Origin: Ganoderma boninense
Lineage: Eukaryota; Basidiomycota; Agaricomycetes; Polyporales; Polyporaceae
Assembly (NCBI GenBank): GCA_002900995.3
Contig: CM035314.1
Location: forward strand, 527,252-591,251
Direction: 5' to 3'
DNA: 64,000 bases
The notes under the pieces were generated by a model. That model searched no databases. It had not been told where the DNA came from and was given only the letters and a program-made list of their open reading frames with translations. Shown here one piece after another: positions 21,601 through 33,906 of this stretch. Position 1 is the stretch's first letter. Every line of letters starts with the position of its first letter. The position numbers were made by a program, and so were the translations under genes.

Positions 21601-24452
21601 CATGATCAAGACACTGCCATTCGGCATGACAAGGCCGGATGGGTACCAACGGCCCCTCTAGAAGGGGGTTCAGAATCATGTTCATCAATGGTGAAAGGAT
21701 GCAAGACAAACGTGCCTGTAAACGGAGTTCGTCGAAGTTTTCCTCCCAGTCATTCGTGCCGTTCACACCGGGGCTGCCATCCGGCGCGTAGAGGCGGACG
21801 CCGAAGGTACTATCGAGCGACCAACCGCCGAACATGAGGTGCCTGGCAGACCGATCGGGGAGCACGACGGCTCCGGAGCAGAAGACGTCGGACTTGACGT
21901 GCATTGTGCGCCACGTCTTCTCGAAATCGTCGACCAGGGAAAGGTCGAGCTCGTACGCGCCAGTCGAGTTGGGGAACTCGCTCGTGCCGAACTTCTCGAC
22001 GAATGCGACCTTATTGTTGATGCCGAGCGTGACCAGGAGCGGGACGACGACACCGGGAACGAGGAACTCGTACCGACCGGTGTTCGCAGGAGTCTTCCAG
22101 TCGTTCATAACACCGTTCCACGTGTAGTACTGTGACAGATCTGAGCATCCCCCTGCGGTGTAACAATTTAATACTTGCTACGAACCTGCAGACGGTCACC
22201 GCCACCACAGAGGTGGATGGGATCGCCGGGGCAAGCGATGTTGCAGTCAGACTCTGGGGCAAAGCCGGGACTCTGCGCGGTGTCCGATTCATCGCCACAA
22301 TCTAATACAACGTTATTACTGATTGGGTCGTAGGTGAAGGTAGCTGACTTACAGCATTCTTGCCCGAACTCCAGCCCAGCAGCGGGGTACCCGAATGCGG
22401 CGCATTGGTTCAAGCAGAATTCAACGGTCATGTTCGTCTGCTGGACGATCTGGTTCGGGAACAAGCGTATGCCATTGGGTCCTTCTCTATGGCATGTGTC
22501 AAAGGCCGCTTTTCTGACTGCAGAATAAAAACGTACTGGAGACAGCCCTGGTACTCCCATTGACCTAATGGGGATGAGTCAGCCGAACGTTCCGAAGTGC
22601 CTGATCATTGAGTCAGAACGTACCAGGCAGGCTGCTGTTCTTCGGGGTCGGAACCGGCAGAGCTATAACGCTTCCCGTGGATGTGTAGACCTGAAAAAAA
22701 CCCGAAGGTACCTCAGCAAACCGCCGCACGGATGCTTTCGGAGAAACTGTCGTACGGAAAGGCGATTCGGTCCACCACAAGCCTCCCTATGTGGGAATTA
22801 GTTTACTAGAAATAGCAGGAGGGAGCGATTGGGTACGAACTGAGAGCTTCCGCCACATGCCATGTTACAGGTCGACTCGTCTCCAACTGTCGCGCCGTCG
22901 ATCAGGGTGTTGCCGCAGACTGTTCATGTGGCGGGCAGGGTGTCAAGGTACGGTCAACATGCAAGAACATGCGGACTTACAGCACTGGACTCCGAATTCC
23001 ATTCCGGCCAACGTGAAGTTCTGCGAGTGGCACGACGCGACGCAAGACTCGACTGTCAGACCTTGGTCGTCCTGGTTCTGAGTTCCCATGATACGACCAT
23101 TCGCGTTATCGCTAGAGCGACACGGCCTCAGTCAAGAGTGTACAGCGTGTACGTTCACAAAATGGGCCACTCACACATAGCAGGCCGCGTACGTGAAGTT
23201 GTTAGGGAGGCCGGATGTGACGGGGTTAACGAGGACGGGGCCACTTCCCGGGTCTCCTCCAGGAGGGACCCCGGGGGTGCCAGTAATAGTACCCGTGAAG
23301 TTGTAAACCTGAATGGTAACAGTCAGGACTTAGCCCGGTTGCACAAGGATGGCACTGACATTCAGCGCATTAGGACCGCCGCACAGCTCCGTGCTATTGC
23401 CCGCACAAGCCATATTGCACAGCGATGCGTCAATAGGAGCGCCGCCATTGGCGATAGCGGTGCTGCAGTCTGCGAGGGAAAAGTAAAGGATGAGGACATC
23501 GATATCGACGGCGCAAAATGGAATAATTCACTTACAGCATTGGTCAGCGAACTCCATCCCGGAAAGGGGGAAGTTTGCAGTGAAGCAGGCTTCCGTGCAT
23601 CCCTCGACGGTGAAGTTGCCCGGGACATTGACGCCAGTAGGGAGGACGCGCGCGTTGACCGAGTCGCTGCAGACGGTTAATTAAAACCCATCCAGAACCC
23701 AGAGTTTGCGAAGAAGCTCACTTGTAGCATCCCAGGGACTCCCAAAGGCCGACGGAGGGGACAACGGTGGGAGGGGGCGGCGGTTGGACCCCGTTCCAGT
23801 AGACGCTTAGACGGTCTGTGTTTCAGTTTCAGCATACAGATGAGAACATTCGAAGCGCGGCATGTGAGGAACGTTCTGCACTCACTTCCGGCACCACAGA
23901 TCTCGGTCGCATCTCCGGTGCAGGCAGAGTTGCAGTCCGAGAGTGTCGCGTTGGTGCCGCCGTTGGCGATCTCGTCGCCGCACCCTGGAATGACAAGAGA
24001 CAATCAGCGCATTCCATCCTATCGCCGATCTCTGAAGGAGCGCGCGCGTACAGCACTCTTGCGCAAACTCAAGGCCGGCGAAGTTGAAGCTCTGCGCTGA
24101 ACAGAACGCGACGCATGACTCGACGGTCATGCCCGTCGTATTGGTGAAAGTCGCTCCGCCGAGAGAGCGTGCGCCTTGGTCTCTGTAGGTGGTGTGAATG
24201 AGCGTCAGCCTAACCCGACTCGGTGCGGGGAATAGCCGCACGTGAAGCATCCTAGGAACTTGAATGCCGTCCCCGGGATGGCGGGGGTGGAGGGGCTCTG
24301 GCGGACACGAAGAGCGGAGGCATGAGAGATCTGCATGCAAGGGGGACACACAAATCAGCAATGACGGAAGCGAGGAGCAATGGAGTGGGGGATTGGCATA
24401 CGTGGGGGAGAGACAGCGCAAGCACTGCGAATGAGGTAGTGAGGACCACCAT
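18679..24452 (-). CDS. secreted copper radical oxidase with four N-terminal WSC domains (glyoxal-oxidase-like)
   Basis: Many minus-strand exons. The start [17 protein letters not shown] is a signal peptide. Four WSC domains follow (about 24.25-23.9, 23.75-23.3, 23.2-22.8 and 22.55-22.2 kb), each with LGCY/CF, LEFAQEC-like and C...C.G....CGG elements. The catalytic part has FCSGAVVLP (Cys for the Cys-Tyr cofactor), RGRWYPSG (its Tyr partner), RLYHSEAT (axial Tyr and copper His), QHGNAMGMR (last His), and a C-terminal galactose-oxidase-like E-set domain ending in VRIGGDP. Family knowledge: oxidises aldehydes or similar substrates and makes hydrogen peroxide outside the cell; WSC domains bind glycans. 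The domain order fits the WSC-bearing CRO group of wood-decay fungi. One intron holds a 1.28-kb insert, and one junction at 19737 has a phase conflict, so function is uncertain. Confidence 0.8.
19768..21047. mobile_element. non-autonomous DNA-transposon-like insert in an intron
   Basis: The segment begins CATCAGGAAAAAACA and ends with the near-exact inverted copy TGTTTTTCCTGATG. It is flanked by TG on both sides, which suggests a 2-bp target duplication. Subterminal zones (about 19790-19920 and 20945-21010) are full of short CTATCGAG/CGATAG repeats in both orientations, a usual feature of DNA transposon ends. There is no recognisable transposase. Removing the insert and one TG copy leaves an intron of about 60 nt ending cttccacag, directly before a coding exon of the copper radical oxidase. 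Confidence 0.65.
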
Positions 24453-27026
24453 TTTCGGCACACCACCGACGCCTCACTGGGAAGAGGGTGCCGTGGTGAG
24501 CGACGCAACCGCGAGGAAGCGTATATGTACCCCCCGCCGGCCGCTCAATGACCATTGAAGCGGCAGCGTAACTGCGGCATGTCCTCAACACGAATCATCA
24601 TCATGAAGAGAACTTCCAGGGCCACTCGACCATCGCGAACGCCGGCACAAGTGTCTCGCGCCGACGGCCCCTTCCTTCTGAACTGAAGTGTGGAAGTTGG
24701 CAGTTCCCGGACTAGGAATGCTCCTGGCAGTGCGGCCGGCGCGTCAGCGAACCGGGATCGCGTCCAGCGTCTTCTATCGCGTTCTCGGACCAGACCTCCA
24801 TCGCGCCCGGTGCGCACATGCGCACGCGCCGTGCGAGTCCAGGAACGTCGTCAGCCAAGTACGAGACTAGGATCTCTGCAAGAGGCGAAGGCCCGAACAG
24901 CACTGAAGACGGCGTCAGCAGAGCAGCCTGCACTTCTGACAGCGTCATCAGGGCTGTTCTCCCTGGCGTTACATATACCGTTCGCGTCTGTCGGACTTCT
25001 GATAGACATCATCCTTGTTGGAAATGCTACCATTCCAGCTCGCCCGTGTTGTTGAAAGCACCTGCATCTGGAGGACGTTTGCCATCGGGATTGAAGAGGT
25101 GATGGCAGGAGGATCCCGCAGGCCCGGGCCGCCCACGTGCGGTGGAGGCAAATTCGCTCCGACACGGGTTTCGCGCAGTGAAGATTGCCCCAATGTGCAT
25201 GCTTCCCACCGAGATGTCGGTGCGCCAGGAACGTCGCGACTTTTCTCCTAGATCTTGACTGTCGATTCATCGCAGAGTGAAGAAGACCACCACAGGGTGC
25301 AGTTCCCCTGCTCCAGGTCGTGACATCTGGGTCTGGCACGACCCTGATACAGTACAGTGGCCACGATAAGCGGATCATTCATCTTCTCTGACGAGGCGGC
25401 CGCAATGCTCACCTGATGATAAAACCTCCTCAATGGTTCCTGCCAGGCAGCGCAAAGTTTCAGCATTGACAGTCTTGAGTAACGTGGGATCGTTCTCGGG
25501 GTTCGGATTGGGTATCATCCACGACCAGTGTGCGGGGTAGCCGATCCGCTGTCGTAACCAAGCTCCCGCACTGGCAGACGAATGTCCGTCCGAATGCCCG
25601 AGGCGTCTGTGAACGGTGATTGCTCATTAGTCGCTGTCGCTGCCGAGGAGGCAGTGCGGCGAGACGGGGAAGGCGTCCATTGATCCATCCGTGCCGCCGC
25701 TCCCGACGCCCATATTACATGGTGACGTGATGTCCATGCATCCCGCAATGGCTTTTGAGTGGGGGGTCCAGCGCCCGGCCGAGCAGGCAGGCCCTCTGCC
25801 GATTGTCTGAGCAGCGGCATGTGTAGAAGGCGAAGCGCGATGAATTTCGAATATGCACTATGGGTTCTCTTCGCTCTGTTGGCGAATGCCAGAGGTCGGT
25901 CGAAGCACCGGCAAGACGTTGCGCTATAAATACGGTCGAAAAGGGTGTTCAGCGACTCCTCAGTGCGGACTGGAAGAGGGAATGCGGGCTTGAAGAGAGC
26001 TGAGGGTCGTCATCAGTTGGCACTGACGCGCCGTGCGAATGCCGAGATCGGATGTATACGGGAATTACTGACCTGGGAATGCGCCGGATCCAAACCCGCA
26101 TCCCGTGGTACTTGGCTCCCCCAATGACAACCTCCAGGCTTCGCTCTGCGCCAATCGTCGCCACGGAGAGCTCACGATGGAAATTTGGTGGCTTGCTTGA
26201 ATGCTCCGGCGGGAGCGCGCAATCAGCATCCCGATCCAGAGCGGGTACAAAGACGTACAGCTTGACGCGGCTAGACACTAGCTGGACGGTCTACAGGGCG
26301 ACAATCGACCCAGAAGACCGGCACCATTGAGCTCATTCTGCTGCTCAAAGAACGGTGGTAGGCGCGGGGTCCCTACCCTGTGGAGACTCGTCAGAATGGA
26401 GTCGGTCGATCGTTGTGCCTTGCCCTGCAAAAATAGCTCGCCATCCCTGCGGGATCACTAGTGGTTTCGTCAGTAGTATACAGGACGAGGGCAGTGAGTA
26501 ACTCCGGAGTACCTGACGAAGCCGGGGTTATCTGGAAGTCGTCGGTGGATGTCTTTTGCCCACAGAGCCCTGGGAAGGCCATCACGTTGAAAAGAGGGCT
26601 CCTCAATATACAGTAGTAGGAGTACGCCTGGGACCGCCAATGCCGAACTACCTGTGGGCATTGGAGATAACCCGGGGCGGTGAATGTACATCGCTGTCTG
26701 CGTATAGCAGATAACCGCCCCGGGACGCAGGGAACCTCTCCTCGTGCCGACTGCGCAATGAATACACATGGTCTGGCTTAGCCTGGATGGAGAGCCGGAC
26801 ACAAAATCGGACAACTCACTAGTACTAAAGTTCTGTCCTCATCGCACTTGGGCGGTCCGATCATGGCGTCGATAAAACCGCAAGGCACCGGCGGACCAAA
26901 GCCCCGCAGGTAGAAGTCCCATTGGCGCAGGCTGCCCAGAATGCTGACGCCCCGTTGGCAAAACGCACCCGAATTGACGACGAAATAGAGATGCAGAGAG
27001 GAGGGAGCGTTATCTGAGCGCATCAT
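24453..27026 (-). other. unresolved coding-like stretch, possible multi-exon or decayed gene
   Basis: Several minus-strand segments look protein-coding but I could not join them with confidence. They are 27016-26815 (starts MMRSDNAPSSLHLYF and includes GFIDAMIGPPKCDE), about 26590-26470 (FNVMAFPGLCGQ), 26278-26085 (LYVFVPALDRDADC, then SLEVVIGGAKYHG and RVWIRRIPR, followed by gtcagt), about 25540-25420 (a YPAHWSWMIPNP segment followed by gtgagc) and about 24950-24840. No known family is recognised. The upstream side of the copper radical oxidase gene lies at the low-coordinate end. Confidence 0.35.
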
Positions 27027-30000
27027 CTGGTCTGTGCGCTAGACGAACCGGCGGAGCTATGGCGGACCTGCGAGCGAACAGTACTTATGACGCAACTCGT
27101 CAAAAGGACATAATATCTGACAAACGAAGGGGCCTCATCATCATCCAGGGGGATCGTTGAAGATAGATTGATTTGGCTGCATCTGTCAACGATAAGACAA
27201 GTCTGAGCGCATAGTACGAATTGCATGCTACATGCAGATGGCACACACCGGCTCATAGTTTGAGCAGAGACACGGTACGATACGTGTCTGCGCTGGCTCT
27301 GCCTCGTCGCCTTCTTCTGTCTGCATCCGGTGGTGTCGTTATCAGTACGACCAGATGCATCAATGTTCCTCTTCAGATGTCCGAGCACTAGGGCAAATAC
27401 TGTGGGAGAACATCTATGCCATGTGCCGTAAAGCCTCGCAGAAGGATGGACGGGACCTCGGCCGAGAGGCACCTAGAAAGGTAACTCCATGAGAAGCTTA
27501 CAGTACGAGACACAATCCTTCCCTTTTGTGTCACAGTATCCTCTTTTCAAAGCCTATGGAAGGTGGTCTTAGCCTGGAGCATCGCACGTTGTAGATTCCA
27601 GGTTGAAGGACGAGCGGCCCTGAAGCTCACTGTGCGCGAAACGTCTTGTTAGAGCACGCCCAAGATCGATGAATGGTAAGAACTTATACCATGTGTCCCT
27701 CAATAACAAGGTGGTAGCCTCTGGTCGGGTATATTGCTTTCAGGGAAGGCTGGCAGGCTTACCGGAGCCTCGATCGACTTCACCGCGGGATCTAGTGTTC
27801 CTCGGCAACTTGTAAGCTCCATAACATAAAGAGAGGTTTGAAGATTGTGTTTGGCCGAAATATTGCGTATAGCATAGCAGTCCGTGGCTTCTGGCGCAAG
27901 CTCAAGCTGCGGGGGCATGCCGTAACACAAGCAACGAGGCCACGAGGACTATTTGCCTCTATTTGTACACTAGTACGCTTTTTCACCCGTGGCTTTGCCA
28001 CGATGATTATTGCTTCGCCTCCGGCTCAGCCCCAGAACACGCCTGAAAGAACTGGAAGATTAAGTTGACACCCCCTTTTGAAAATAAAATACCCGTAACA
28101 TTACTACCAGTGCGAGTGTCAGTATACTTAATGCTTCACCCTCGGCTCAGCGTAGTAGAACCCCGGGGTAGCTTCGAAAGTGCTTCCCATTGCGAGCCTC
28201 GAGGTCACCCGTAAAACTGAAGCATATATATGAGTGACAAACCCACAACCTGGGAGCAACTACTATTCACAAATCATACATGCGTGGAAGCTTGTGCGCT
28301 CACCCGTTGGGGTACTATCAGGTGTCCCCTGTGTCATGCTGCCTGAAATCATGAGTCTTGATTTTGTTCCCAACAGGAACCCGTGCAGCCCTGTGCATCC
28401 TTGAATGCTATTCATATTTCATCTGAATTATTGAAGGCCACACCAGGCCCATGGCAGCATCCACTGGCCTATGCTTGCAGCTTTTCCGTCGCTTCAAAAT
28501 GCCAGGTACAGTTTTTCGACAGGATGATGACCGTGGGCTCGAGCTGCGCGCTCCGAATCCAAAATGTCCTATTCCTATAAGACCTGCCCATAAAAATGCA
28601 CATGTTTAAAAGACACAGTGACGCCTCAACAACAACTCAATATACCTGTTTGCGCTGCCAGCAGTGCTACCCATGGCGCATTGATGCTTTAAGTTTCAAG
28701 ACCCGCTTAAGAACTAATAGTTCAGGTAAATACGCGCAGCCACCCCTTTTACTTCCCCGTGTGAGTAGGTAATACCTCAATCTTGTCAATTGATCTGGTG
28801 TCCGTCAGCGCTGCCAGTGGTTCGAACGGCGGGACTGGCTCGCGCTGCGCGCGTCGACCAAAAAGGGCTTGCGCTGCGCGCTTCACCTCAATAGCCGGCG
28901 CACATGGCAAATCCACGTGGCACCATGTGGCAAAGACGCCCCCACGTCCCATTCTTTTATGATGATTGTGGCTGTTGACAAGCGCCGACAGCACTGCCTT
29001 TTACCTCCTGGAGGGGTCAACTTGGGCAGTCCACTCACCTTGCGTCGCTTGCGCATCCGTGTGGCGCATCTCTGGCATACGGCGTCAATCCATCTTGCAG
29101 CGCGTATTTGGGGCAAGTACAAGCGTGTCTTCAGTTGTATCTCTGGTCGGAAACACCCCCAATTTTCACTGCCGTCGCATTTGACCCATCTTCTCCATGC
29201 TTAATTCCGTCGCAGTCTCCGCTACTCGTCTCTCCAACTTCCGTCGGGCCGATGAGGTCACCTAGCTACCTATTATTAGCTACTTACCTGAGCCACTTAA
29301 CGTAGCGTAGTCGGTCTTATATCATCCGTTATCCGTTATCCTGGCGCTTGGACGCCGCCGCCGCGGTGACGCAGAGCGACCGAACTACAAACTATCAGGT
29401 CTTCCAAGTTCAACTAACAGCACTTTTGTCCGAGTAATCGGGTGGTTTGTGCTGTATTATAATCAAATATTAGCTCCGCGAGATCCCAAAGGTATTGCTG
29501 ACGAAGAGAATCGAGCTTTACATGTGCCAAGTTTCCATGTCACAGTCACGCTGCGATAATGACAATGCTGAGTCTCGGAGCGCCGTACGGGCAGTTTGAG
29601 TAAATAGTGACCTAATATGACTTCAAGAGTCTAGTCTACCTGACGGACACTTGCTGTAAGAGTTACATTGCAAAAGTTCAAAAAAAGTGTAGCGTTGGGC
29701 TTCAGCCGACTCGGGTCCCCGCACGCCGAGAATCGCATCTCGAATTTGGAGGCAGGAGTGTGATATTGACTATTGGATAGAAAACGCCATTATGCGGAGT
29801 AAGCAGATGGTACAAATACGAGAGTGAAGGGCCGATGATACCACCTGCGCAGCAGGCGCAATAAACAGTTACGAACAGAAACACCCGACTCCGAGTCGGA
29901 GCAGGGCGCGATCTCAGCCCCCCCTTCTGGCAACTAAACACAGCAGCAGCACATCACCTTCCAGTCCACCTCAACACTGCGCCGAGCCGCCACGATGAGC

Positions 30001-30062
30001 ATGCTACCCCCACCCCCATCAGGCTCCCGCCAACCCAGCCCACGAGTCAGCTACGTTGATGC
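27027..30062. other. gene-poor region
   Basis: No gene is supported on either strand over about 3 kb. It contains short imperfect repeats: TGCTTC..CC..CGGCTCAGC near 28011 and 28131, and GC-rich palindromic pieces around GCGCTGCGCGC near 28840 and 28872, with a related CTGCGCGC near 28545. These could be remnants of small transposable elements. The part next to 30063 is the 3' flank of the P450 gene. Confidence 0.4.
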
Positions 30063-32391
30063 TCACGGCGAGTTGAGGACTTCCGCAACGCTCGCGTCGC
30101 GCGGCGTCAGCCTGACGACGAACGGAACGGGAGATCGCCCGGAGACGCCATCGTACTCCTTCAGGTCGATGGGCACACCCGGAATGGGGGATATCTTGAA
30201 CGCCCAGAGCATGTGCGCGAGCCCGAGGAATACCTCCTTCTCGGCCAGGATGACGCCTGGGCAGACGCGCCGCCTGCCAGTTGCAGTGTTCGCGGGAATG
30301 TAAACGGATAGCGTGGCAGTGCACGCCGCAAGGGGGTGGCGGGGGCGCATGAAGCGGCACAACGGCAGCGGGCAGGCAGCGCGAAGGGAAGGCACGGTCA
30401 GTACGGACACCGACACAGGGAGCAGGGAGGAACGTACCCGATTCCGAACGACCAGTGGTCGCGCTCCATGACATCAGGGAGGTGCGCGGAGTCCGCAGAG
30501 GGGGCGGTGTCGTCAGCGTAGCGGTCGGGCTAAGTAACGCCGGAGGAGAGGTTAGCGAGGGCGCCTGCGCTGCGCACGAACGAACTAGGTTCGATGAATG
30601 GTTTAGCCACTCACATTGAACGTGTACGGGTCCGGGTGCCGCACTGGATCCCTGTGCATGGTCCACTATGTGCGCATCGCGAAACCGCGGATCACGAATC
30701 ACCGGGCACGAATACAGCAGAGAATCAGCTCGCGGGTCGGAGACAGAACAGGAGACGCGGCAGTGCGCGGGTCAGAGGGGATGACGCACGGTGTTGCCGA
30801 TCACGACGGTGCCCTTCGGAATGAAGAACCCGCGATACGCGAAGTCCTCGGTGCTCATGTGTGGCGTGCCGAGCCAGAACGGGTTGTGGAAGCGCGCGAC
30901 CTCCTGTGCAAGTGCGGCGCCGGTGCCGCGGCGGTTAGCAGAAGCTCGCAGCGGAGGACACGAGCGCAGCAGCACAGCAACGGACCTTTGCGATTGCGCG
31001 GAGGTACGGCAGGTCCTTCTCGTCATCTGCGTTGGGCAGGCGGTCGCGCCCGCAGACGCGGTCGAGCTCGGCCTGCGCCTTCTCCTGGATGTCAGGACAG
31101 CCCGCGATGTGGGCTGCGAACCACTGCTGGATCGACGCGGTCTAGGTGATCGAATAGATTGATGGGTCGTGTTAGCTCAAGGTGCGCCGACGGCGTGGAG
31201 AGTGGCATCACGCACCGTTTCGACGCCGCCGATGATCAGCGTCCCACACATGATGATGATGTCGAGATCGTCGAGCTCCTCCTCCTCGCGTGTGAGGAGG
31301 AGCGTCTTCGCCAGACAGTCGGGAACGTGGTCGCCGCGATTGAGGCGCGCCTCGATGTCCGCGAGGTAGGGGCGGTTGAAGTCGAGGATGTCCTGGTGCA
31401 GCCTCTGCGCGCGGGTGGTCATCCGGTTGGGGAAGCGCCGCAGGAATGGGAAGAAGTCGACAGCGTTGGAGACGGCGCCGGTCACGTTCCTAGGAAGCGA
31501 ATGATAATGATATATAAGTCGCCCGGTGTATGCAAGGTTCCGACTCAGAACGGCTGCGGTACGCACATGAACTCGCGCGAGATTCGCAGAACCTCCTTGA
31601 CGACTGGGTCGGACACAGTGGACTCGGTGCGGGTGCCGTAAATGATCATCAGTATATTGTTCAAGGCCGAGCGGCTTGCGTATGTCTGGGGATTGATAGC
31701 GGCTGCGCCAGCCTTGCCGTCAACAAGCAGGGTCTGTATCATCTCCCGCGCCTCGAGCTCGATGGCCGGGGTGTACGTTGCCACCGCGCGAGCGGTGAGA
31801 ATCTTTGCTGCAATACGGCGGTGCTTTCGCCTGCGTGTTCAGGTCGTCCAGACGGAACAAGACGTAAGCAGATGCGGCAAGGGGTGGGAGGACGACAGTG
31901 GGCAGCTTACCAGGTATCGTCGTACCCGCTCGCCGTGATGCCGCGGTGGACCAGAATCGTCTGGACCTTAAGGAACATCTCCTTGCGGGAGGAGAAGATC
32001 GCACCGTTGGTGACGAGAACGTCCTTTACGACGTTCGGATCCGAGAGGATCACGAACCGCTGGTCGCCGATCATGAAGGAGTAGATGGGGCCGTATTCCT
32101 TCGCCCATTTGTGGAGGCTGAGCTCAGGATACTTCGAAAGGTAGGGAAACACGCCTGTCAAACTTCAAGTGAGAGAGCTGGTGCTGAAGGGCGGATGTGA
32201 ACGCGTTGCTCACCGAGAATAGGGAATCCCTTGGGACCGGGTGGGACAACGTTCCCAGCCTTGTCTCAGGGGGCGCGGCGAAGAACCGAGAGAGCAACGA
32301 CGATGGCAGAAATGAGGACGGCCAGCCTCAAGAAAGTTGGAGTGAAGTCGCTCCAAATGGCGAAGCTGATACTCGACGTCGAGAGAGACAT
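30063..32391 (-). pseudogene. cytochrome P450 monooxygenase, interrupted by an in-frame stop
   Basis: The minus-strand exons give a nearly complete microsomal P450. An N-terminal membrane anchor (FLRLAVLISAIVVALSVLRR) precedes a proline-rich hinge (PPGPKGFPILG) and the YGPIYSFMIG region. The I-helix reads CGTLIIGGVET, the K-helix ExxR is EVAR, the meander includes HRDPVRHPDPYTFN, and the haem loop FGIGRRVCPG is split by an intron, its Cys being the haem ligand. Between RRAP and DKAGNVVPPGP an in-frame TGA occurs at 32268-32266. A CGA-to-TGA change at a CpG would explain it. I found no intron that removes it. All downstream exons look intact, so the break is recent, or it is a sequence error. 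Family roles include detoxification and secondary metabolism; the substrate cannot be inferred. Confidence 0.75.
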
Positions 32392-33833
32392 TCTGCAATA
32401 GTGGAAAGGATGTGAAGGTCGAGATGGGAATACTGAGAGTGGACTGAGAGGCTCAGACTGCATTTCGACGTGTATTTAAGGCGTTGAGGTGGTTCCAGCC
32501 CTGAGCATCTAAGCTTGCGTTTCTCAGCTGCTGTTAGTCAATCTCTTTGGAGCCGCCGGGTCTGCGACACGCACAATGTTACATGTGAGCATTTCCGTGC
32601 GATGATATAACGAGGGGTGAAGTCATATCCTAGCGCCCCTGGCGGACGCACAGCAACACGGTGACCTGGCCTACAAAAGGACGCACAGCAACACGGTGAC
32701 CTGGCCTACAAAAGGACGGTCAACTCCTCGTGTCCAAAAGGGTGAAAACATAAGCCATCAAAGACAGTATTTGGAAGTCTCAAAGTGTGTCGAAGTAGAT
32801 AGAGCGAACGTCCTGCCTGGTGACAATTGCCTGCAAACAGGTGGCGGGAAGCCACTTATGTCCTCGCGATCACTGTAACGCTAAACTTCGGCGTTTCTGA
32901 GTCGCGCCAGGGTACGCGATACGGGAGGGCGCAGCAATGGACACTGCTCCTGTGATCTAGCCCCGGCAAGCTGCGTGGAGCTCTGCCGTTGGCAGCAATG
33001 GCCTCGTCAGCTGGGGGACAACCGGCCGCCGACTATCCACAGGGCTTCAGAACGAGGCATTTGAAGATAGGAATTATAGCCCATTGTCAGAGCCTCCAAA
33101 GTCCATCTGTTTTGCCAAAATGAAAAATTCTCACCAAACAAACGCCATGCCAGCGGTCTGCGAAGCCGGTTTGCGGAGCCCAAAACGAAGGTTCGACAAC
33201 TTCCAAAGACGTGAGAATGTGTCCCTTGTGAGGGCAACGAATGAACGCGAGCCAGGCTGCCATCCGAGTCGGGCTCGTGTCCTATCTCAAGACGCTTTGC
33301 AACGTCCTGAACCCCTGACGTCAGTGTCGGCGCTGTGAAGAGCATGGACCGTACTTACTTCTTCGAGCAGCCCAATCGCCTAGATCGTTAGAAACAATGG
33401 AATGTAGCTGAGTTTCTGGTGCGCCAGACGGAAGGCTGCCAAGTCACCCGTGACCACCATTCATGTTCACGCCGCTGTCAATATAAAACGTGTATCTGAA
33501 AGAATAATAATGAAAATTAAACTCACCATCCCACTACGAGCCCGCGCTCCTCGGGGCCGTGTATCGTGTAGTGTTTTGAAATAGTAGTAGCGCTTCGTGA
33601 GCAGAGCTGCCACAGTCAGAGTCACCCAAAGTGCAAGGAACGTGGTTAGCGACGAAAAGATGAGTGGCTGACGAGTTCTCTGTGGCTTACAGGGTTTCAA
33701 GCTATCGCACCGACTCCTCTGAGTCCTCAGTATCAGGGAAAGGAGAGGAAGCCGCTGGCGCCGTATACTTGGCTTCAAGCGTCTAAATTTGGTCGCCGCA
33801 GATGATGGAAGTCAACGCTGAGCTCAACTCACC
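32392..33833. other. intergenic, upstream of tRNA-Phe
   Basis: No supported gene. A minus-strand frame at 33467-33778 has one hydrophobic stretch, and another at 33007-33345 has none; neither shows family motifs or clear splice partners. A 35-bp tandem duplication lies at 32644-32713. Confidence 0.4.
32644..32713. repeat. 35-bp direct tandem repeat, two copies
   Basis: A 35-bp unit beginning GGACGCACAGCAACACGG and ending CCTACAAAA occurs twice in perfect succession (32644-32678 and 32679-32713). It lies in the region upstream of the P450 gene. Confidence 0.9.
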
Positions 33834-33906
33834 GCCGGGATAGCTCAGCTGGGAGAGCAACAGACTGAAGTTCTGGAGGTCGCGTGTTCAATCCACGCTC
33901 CTGGCA
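33834..33906 (+). tRNA. tRNA-Phe (GAA)
   Basis: A 73-nt cloverleaf without intron. The acceptor stem pairs GCCGGGA with TCCTGGC, followed by discriminator A. The D-arm reads TAGCTCAGCTGGGAGAGC and the T-loop GTTCAATCC. The anticodon loop CTGAAGT places GAA at 34-36, decoding UUC/UUU. The outermost anticodon-stem pair is A-G. Part of its 3' end is duplicated near 40940, with the downstream flank. Confidence 0.95.

Noticed and set aside
22862..23680. A 272-codon plus-strand frame
   Set aside because: Antisense to the WSC exons of the copper radical oxidase, whose cysteine pattern is clear on the minus strand.
28000..28900. CRISPR-like array
   Set aside because: Repeats are few, unevenly spaced and imperfect, and this is a eukaryotic genome.
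33467..33778. Minus-strand frame with one hydrophobic stretch
   Set aside because: One possible membrane segment only, no start context or homologue recognised, next to the tRNA-Phe.
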